In this document: piece by piece, positions 7,944 through 11,357 of the stretch | Layout of the letters: each line of letters opens with the position of its first letter | How positions within the stretch are numbered: position 1 is the stretch's first letter | Source: Desulfobacula sp. | Lineage (GTDB): Bacteria > Desulfobacterota > Desulfobacteria > Desulfobacterales > Desulfobacteraceae | Reading direction: 5' to 3' | NCBI GenBank assembly: GCA_023139225.1 | Contig: JAGLNZ010000419.1 | Coordinates: 1 to 11,357, forward strand | Length of the DNA stretch: 11,357 nucleotides | Position numbers and translations under genes: made by a program | Notes under the pieces: model-generated | What the model was told of the DNA's origin: nothing | Database searches by the model: none | What the model saw: only the letters and a program-made list of their open reading frames with translations

Positions 7944-7971
7944 TTTATAGTTAAAAAAAACATCTTGTAAA
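7944..7971 (-). promoter_or_regulatory. Sigma70-like promoter of the trxA operon
   Basis: On the minus strand, TTTACA (7966-7971) and TATAAA (7944-7949) are separated by 16 nt that include a T8 tract, giving 5/6 matches at both boxes. Transcription would begin near 7937, leaving a leader of only about 15 nt that still contains the AGGA ribosome-binding site. It lies between the rubrerythrin terminator and trxA, exactly where an operon promoter is needed. Confidence 0.6.
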
Positions 7972-8015
7972 TATATGTTCGTATTCATTCTTTGTCAAAT
8001 AATCAATGCTGTACG

Positions 8016-8070
8016 AAATAAAAAAGGGGCAAATGGTTTTGACGATTCAATCAAAGCTGTTTTACCCCTT
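8016..8070 (-). terminator. Intrinsic terminator after the rubrerythrin gene
   Basis: The arms 8024-8033 and 8061-8070 pair over 10 positions (AAGGGG core, with one U.G wobble when read on the minus strand). An inner helix forms at 8038-8042/8051-8055. On the minus strand TTTTTTATTT follows (8025-8016). It lies 27 nt past the rbr stop codon, so rbr is transcriptionally separate from trxA. Confidence 0.85.
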
Positions 8071-8096
8071 AAAACCCTAAAGAAAGGTATTAATTA

Positions 8097-8672
8097 TTAC
8101 CAGTTTTCAGCAAGCAGTTCAAAATGAGCCTGTGGATGGACACAAGCCGGGCACATTTCAATGGCCTCTTTTCCTTCATGAACATACCCGCAGTTTCGGC
8201 ACCGCCATTTTGTACTGCTTTGTTTTTTAAATACACTTCCCTTTTCAACATTGGCAGCCAGCTCGGCATATCTTTTTCCATGCTGTTTTTCTGCGATGGC
8301 AATCATTTCAAAAACAAGAGCAATGGCATCAAATCCTTCTTCCCTGGCGGTTGCAGCAAAATCAGGATACATTTTTGTCCATTCATATTCCTCTCCTGCC
8401 GCAGCTTCTTTTAGATTCTCAAGAGTCGTTCCGATCATACCTGCGGGAAATGCACCCGTGATCTCCACCTCTCCGCCTTCAAGAAATTTGAAAAATCGCT
8501 TGGCGTGTTCTTTCTCCTGGCCGGCAGTCTCTGTAAAAATTTCAGAAATTTGAACAAAGCCTTCTTTTTTTGCCGCACTGGCAAAATAGGTGTATCGGTT
8601 TCTTGCCTGGGACTCACCGGCAAATGCTGTTAACAGATTTTTTTCGGTCTGGGTTCCTTTTAAACTTGCCAT
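8097..8672 (-). CDS. rbr: Rubrerythrin
   Basis: A 191-residue classical rubrerythrin: an N-terminal four-helix ferritin-like di-iron domain plus a C-terminal rubredoxin-like domain. It is a cytoplasmic peroxidase of anaerobes that reduces hydrogen peroxide to water with electrons from rubredoxin or similar donors. Probable di-iron ligands are E20, E53, H56, E94, E97, the Glu in AIAEKQH (E128 region) and H131. The rubredoxin-like iron site is CRNC (158-161) and CPAC (174-177), followed by the usual HPQAHFE tail. The start is ATG at 8672 with a near-perfect AAAGGAGG at 8680-8687, suggesting strong translation. It is a single-gene unit with its own terminator. A near-palindrome at 8694-8709 could be an operator. 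Confidence 0.97.
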   Translation of the reverse strand: MASLKGTQTEKNLLTAFAGESQARNRYTYFASAAKKEGFVQISEIFTETAGQEKEHAKRFFKFLEGGEVEITGAFPAGMIGTTLENLKEAAAGEEYEWTKMYPDFAATAREEGFDAIALVFEMIAIAEKQHGKRYAELAANVEKGSVFKKQSSTKWRCRNCGYVHEGKEAIEMCPACVHPQAHFELLAENW

Positions 8673-8693
8673 AATTTTTCCTCCTTTGAATAA

Positions 8694-8709
8694 ATAATAT
8701 TAATACTAT
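8694..8709. promoter_or_regulatory. 16-bp near-palindrome before rbr, candidate operator
   Basis: ATAATATT-AATACTAT is an inverted repeat with one mismatched pair in eight and no spacer. It overlaps the region where an rbr -10 box and start site would lie (weak candidate -35 TTTAAA at 8723-8728 and -10 TATTAA at 8700-8705, minus strand, 17-nt spacer). Rubrerythrin genes in anaerobes are often controlled by PerR/Fur-type repressors that bind AT-rich palindromes. Whether this is such a site is inference, and AT-rich DNA produces such matches by chance. Confidence 0.35.
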
Positions 8710-8762
8710 ACTCCCCTGTTTTTTTAAAGAGATTAAATTTGCTCTCAGCAGATATTCTTTTT

Positions 8763-8791
8763 TTGACTTGTTTTTCCCCAATAAATAGAGT
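8763..8791 (+). promoter_or_regulatory. Sigma70-like promoter for the SUMF1-domain gene
   Basis: TTGACT (8763-8768, 5/6) and TAGAGT (8786-8791, 4/6) have a 17-nt spacer. Transcription would start near 8798, about 46 nt before the ATG. A small hairpin (8805-8824) would lie at the very 5' end of the RNA, ahead of the Shine-Dalgarno. Confidence 0.5.
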
Positions 8792-8843
8792 CTTAATAAA
8801 AAGATACCTGGTAGTTTCCGGGTGGGCACTATTTAGGAGGGGC

Positions 8844-9896
8844 ATGAAAAAAATACAGTCTTTTATACTCATTACCGTCTTATTAATCTCAATTTCTTAT
8901 GCAGATGACAGACAGGATTTTTCTTTGATGCTGGAAGATGCAAGAAAAGGGGATGTTGAAGCCATGTGTGACCTTGGCCTTGCATATTTTTATGGCAATA
9001 TGACGCTGAAAGATCCGTTTAAGGCCAAATGCTGGATACAAAAGGCATATGGTAAGGGCTCCGCCCGGGCAGGAAAGCTTTGGGAAGATCTGGAGTTGTG
9101 GAGATACTCGGGAAAATGTAAAGCATCGTTTGATGATGAAACGCTTCCAAAATACACTAAAGGCCAGACATATAAAGAGCCTTACACAGGAATGGAATTT
9201 GTTTTTGTACCCAAAGGGTATTTTATAATGGGATGTCACAAATTCGCAGAAAAATGTGATAAAGATGAAAGGCCCGCACATAAAGTATGCATAAATGGAT
9301 TCTGGATGGGAAAATACGAAGTTACTCAAAAACAGTGGCACAGTGTCATGGACGATAATCCTTCCAGATTTAATGGTGTTTTGAGCCATCCGGTTGAAAA
9401 TGTCTCCTTTGATGATATTCAAAAATTTATTCAGATCCTTAACTCAAAGACCAGAGAAAAATTTTTATTGCCCACGGAAGCCCAGTGGGAATATGCCTGT
9501 AGAAATGGCGGGCAAAATGTTAATTTTTCCTGGGGCAATGAAGATAATCGTCCCAATGAAAACTGCGGTACCTGCAATTCTGGTGCTTTTTATGGACAGA
9601 CCGCCCCTGTTGGCAGTTTTCCTCCCAATGACCTTGGATTGTATGATATGGCGGGCAATGTCAAAGAATGGTGCAGGGATATCTATTATAGGGCGGCCTA
9701 TGCCGGGCATGTCAAAAAGAACCCTGTTTATGAAGGAAAAGGATTTTCAAGGGTTGTCAGGGGAGGATCGTTTACTGACAATACATCAAAGCTGCGGTGC
9801 TCCAACCGGGATAAATCCATACCCGGTATGAAAACCGGCTATATCGGTTTCAGGCTGGTATTGACAAGGGATAATCAGGAAAATATAAAACCATAG
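8844..9896 (+). CDS. Exported Sel1-repeat/SUMF1-fold (FGE-sulfatase domain) protein
   Basis: A 350-residue protein with a signal peptide (two lysines, hydrophobic core, probable cut after SYA at residue 20), so it acts in the periplasm or outside. Next is one Sel1-like repeat (about 36-72: EAMCDLGLAYFYG...AKCWIQKAYGKG), then a SUMF1/FGE-sulfatase domain (about 114-341). The domain has IMGC, GFWMGKYEVTQKQW, LPTEAQWEYACR, GLYDMAGNVKEWCRD, RVVRGGSF and GYIGFRLV. The two catalytic Cys of genuine formylglycine-generating enzyme, which follow RGGS, are not at their positions: the segment reads RGGSFTDNTSKLRCSN. It is therefore unlikely to activate sulfatases, and no sulfatase gene is nearby. The mature part has 11 Cys, suggesting disulfides. 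The start is ATG at 8844 with AGGAGGGG at 8835-8842; the in-frame ATG at 8739 precedes the promoter and is rejected. The function is unknown. Confidence 0.85.
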   Translation: MKKIQSFILITVLLISISYADDRQDFSLMLEDARKGDVEAMCDLGLAYFYGNMTLKDPFKAKCWIQKAYGKGSARAGKLWEDLELWRYSGKCKASFDDETLPKYTKGQTYKEPYTGMEFVFVPKGYFIMGCHKFAEKCDKDERPAHKVCINGFWMGKYEVTQKQWHSVMDDNPSRFNGVLSHPVENVSFDDIQKFIQILNSKTREKFLLPTEAQWEYACRNGGQNVNFSWGNEDNRPNENCGTCNSGAFYGQTAPVGSFPPNDLGLYDMAGNVKEWCRDIYYRAAYAGHVKKNPVYEGKGFSRVVRGGSFTDNTSKLRCSNRDKSIPGMKTGYIGFRLVLTRDNQENIKP

Positions 9897-9929
9897 CTGT
9901 GAATTCTGAAAAAAAGTACCAATTATAAA

Positions 9930-10616
9930 ATGAATAAGCCTTTTATAAAAGTTGGCTTTTTAGGGCTTTTAGTGATGGGGATGAGCCTTGTATTGTTGAT
10001 GGTATTTCCTTCCAAGGCGCCATGGATGATGGATGGTTTTTTTACTCCTATAATTGCCTTTGAGTTTGTGCAATCGCCAGGCGAAGTCTACAGGTTGTTT
10101 GGTTTGTCCGGCTCCCTGGATCAACTGTCTATGACCCAATCTATGATTAAGGCCATGGATTTAGGAAACAAATTGGACTATATTTATATGGTTTTGTACA
10201 CTTGTTTTTTGTTTTTCTTTTCATTTGTTTGCGCAAAAAAGACCGGGCAGAGACTATATTATGCAGCAAGTTTGCTGTCATTTGTTGTTTTGATTGCCGA
10301 TGCCCTGGAAAATATACAATTGCTAAGGATTACAGCAAAGATTACCCGTCAGGATTTTGGAAAAGAAATTTTCTTTTTGCATTGTTTCACATGGATAAAA
10401 TGGGGAGGAATCACCATTGTTTTTTTAATTCTGGCGCCCTATTTTTTTAAGGGTAAAACTTTATCAAAAGGCATTACTGCCATAGGAATTTCAAGTTTTA
10501 TTTTATCTATTCTTGCGTATCTTAACCGATCAGTTTTAAATGAACTTATGGGCCTGTCCGTCGCCCTCATGTTTCTAATGATGATTGTTTATAGCTTTTT
10601 TTATAAAATCGAATAA
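9930..10616 (+). CDS. Unrecognised multi-pass membrane protein
   Basis: A 228-residue hydrophobic protein that I do not recognise. Likely membrane spans are at about 7-26, 84-102, 109-126, 148-173, 181-198 and 206-225, with a long non-membrane stretch (about 27-83) after the first. Polar residues sit in or next to the spans: NKLDYIY (80-86), ADALENIQLL (123-132) and WIKWGG (155-160). The Asp and Glu-Asn in the third span resemble a functional motif rather than chance. It lies 33 nt after the SUMF1-domain gene on the same strand with no terminator between, so the two are probably cotranscribed. No strong Shine-Dalgarno is visible before the ATG at 9930. Coding potential is supported by an uninterrupted frame and an orderly span pattern. 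No function can be assigned. Confidence 0.7.
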   Translation: MNKPFIKVGFLGLLVMGMSLVLLMVFPSKAPWMMDGFFTPIIAFEFVQSPGEVYRLFGLSGSLDQLSMTQSMIKAMDLGNKLDYIYMVLYTCFLFFFSFVCAKKTGQRLYYAASLLSFVVLIADALENIQLLRITAKITRQDFGKEIFFLHCFTWIKWGGITIVFLILAPYFFKGKTLSKGITAIGISSFILSILAYLNRSVLNELMGLSVALMFLMMIVYSFFYKIE

Positions 10617-10627
10617 AATAATTTATT
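10612..10627. terminator. AT-only hairpin between convergent genes
   Basis: AATAAA (10612-10617) and TTTATT (10622-10627) can form a 6-bp stem with a 4-nt loop. It spans the stop codons of both converging genes. It has no G-C pairs and no long T-tract, so it is a poor intrinsic terminator. It is listed as the only hairpin I can find between the two ends. Confidence 0.2.
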
Positions 10628-11357
10628 GTTTAAAAACCGAAGTTATGAATTGATTCATTTCATCAAAGCTGATTTTTTCAACCCTTGCTTTTCCGATCTG
10701 TTCAAGGAAAACATAGAAAAGGTCACGACCCAGCTTTTTTTTGTCTTTTCCAACAGCGCTGATAATCTCATTTGTATTGTAATCAAGGCTTGTCGGCAGG
10801 TTAAGATCAGCTAAAAGCGAACGGATTCGCAAGACATCTTCCTGGTTTATCAGATGCCGTGCCTGTGAAAATTTTGCCGCCGCCACCATTCCCATGGAAA
10901 CAGCCCTTCCATGACCGGCCTTTTCAATTTTTTCAATGGCATGGCCAATGGTGTGACCGAAATTGAGTTTTCTTCTTTCTCCGGATTCTTTTTCATCCAG
11001 TTGAACCACTTGTGATTTGATTTTTACAGACGTTGCAACAAGTCTGAAAATGGTGTCATAATCAAGGTTAAGGGCTTTTTGTTTGTTTTTTTCAATAAAA
11101 GCAAACATGTCATGATCTGAAATCAATGCATGTTTGACAATCTCGGCAAACCCGTTTGAAATTTCCTTTTTGGGCAGGGTATTTAAAAGGTCAATATCAC
11201 AAATGACAAATTCCGGCTGGTTAAAGACCCCCACCATATTTTTATAGGAATCCAGGTTTACCCCGTTTTTTCCACCGACACTGGCATCCACCTGGGATAA
11301 AAGAGAGGTGGATACAAACCCGAAGTTTACCCCCCTTAAAAAGGTTGAGGCTGCAAA
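10623..11357 (-). CDS. aroB: 3-dehydroquinate synthase, C-terminal part
   Basis: The last 244 residues of AroB; the frame runs open off the right end of the window, so the N-terminal NAD-binding part is missing from view. AroB cyclises DAHP to 3-dehydroquinate, step two of the shikimate pathway, in the cytoplasm. Signatures include RGVNFGFVSTSLLSQVDASVGGKNGVN-like sequence at the fragment start (the NAD/substrate region), GFAEIVKHALI with the metal-binding Glu, and LNFGHTIGHAIEK and GHGRAVSMGM with the metal-binding His residues. Near the C-terminus GKDKKK..R fits the substrate-binding DKK region. The GTG at 11289-11291 encodes an internal Val and is not a start. The loop usually written PTTLLAQVD reads STSLLSQVD. 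It converges with the membrane protein gene, ending 6 nt away. Confidence 0.95.
   Translation of the reverse strand, partial: FAASTFLRGVNFGFVSTSLLSQVDASVGGKNGVNLDSYKNMVGVFNQPEFVICDIDLLNTLPKKEISNGFAEIVKHALISDHDMFAFIEKNKQKALNLDYDTIFRLVATSVKIKSQVVQLDEKESGERRKLNFGHTIGHAIEKIEKAGHGRAVSMGMVAAAKFSQARHLINQEDVLRIRSLLADLNLPTSLDYNTNEIISAVGKDKKKLGRDLFYVFLEQIGKARVEKISFDEMNQFITSVFKQ

Noticed and set aside
7923..7988. 22-residue N-terminal extension of thioredoxin
   Set aside because: The stretch contains a good promoter and has no thioredoxin-like sequence; the ATG at 7922 has its own ribosome-binding site.
8739..8843. 35-residue upstream extension of the SUMF1-domain protein
   Set aside because: It would put the signal peptide in the interior and overlaps the predicted promoter; ATG 8844 has AGGAGGGG directly before it.
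8844..10616. Possible sulfatase-activating or defence module
   Set aside because: There is no sulfatase, nuclease, reverse transcriptase or toxin signature in the pair, and the FGE cysteines are missing.
1..11357. Mobile element, CRISPR array, tRNA or rRNA gene
   Set aside because: No spaced repeats, transposase or integrase motifs, terminal inverted repeats or cloverleaf-like sequence were seen on either strand; intergenic gaps are all under 200 nt and accounted for.

Overview
The window looks like ordinary chromosome from a mesophilic anaerobic deltaproteobacterium, most likely a sulfate reducer of the Desulfobacterota (Desulfobacter/Desulfobacula-like). That assignment is inference. It rests on an archaeal/eukaryal-type ProRS next to ispG, a long bifunctional Rel, rubrerythrin beside a thioredoxin system, a Gram-negative BamD lipoprotein, and moderately AT-rich DNA. 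I see no mobile element, CRISPR array, tRNA, rRNA, phage gene or recognisable defence island.

Layout. (1) Positions 1-5632, plus strand: a tight run of ispG (3' part), proS, rel/spoT and a PIN-PhoH ATPase gene. Gaps run from a 17-nt overlap to 9 nt. It joins isoprenoid synthesis, tRNA charging, (p)ppGpp metabolism and probable RNA processing in one likely transcript. (2) Positions 5644-7922, minus strand: trxA, trxB, bamD and rpmB, read right to left. A good sigma70-like promoter lies before trxA and an intrinsic terminator follows rpmB. (3) Positions 8016-8672, minus strand: a single rubrerythrin gene with its own strong Shine-Dalgarno and its own terminator. (4) Positions 8673-8843: a divergent control region with a promoter for the gene to the right, and a 16-bp near-palindrome next to the rubrerythrin start. 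(5) Positions 8844-10616, plus strand: an exported Sel1-repeat/SUMF1-fold protein that lacks the catalytic cysteines of formylglycine-generating enzyme, then an unrecognised multi-pass membrane protein. (6) Positions 10623-11357, minus strand: the C-terminal two-thirds of aroB, converging on the membrane protein gene with 6 nt between them.

How the genes work together. The plus-strand operon is housekeeping with a stringent-response flavour: ProRS charges tRNA, Rel senses uncharged tRNA on ribosomes, and PhoH2-type proteins act on RNA. The minus-strand block supplies thiol reduction (TrxA/TrxB), outer-membrane assembly (BamD) and a ribosomal protein. Rubrerythrin scavenges peroxide. I found no convincing new multi-gene system. 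The least-explained parts are the exported SUMF1-like protein with its membrane-protein neighbour, and the palindrome in the rubrerythrin promoter region.
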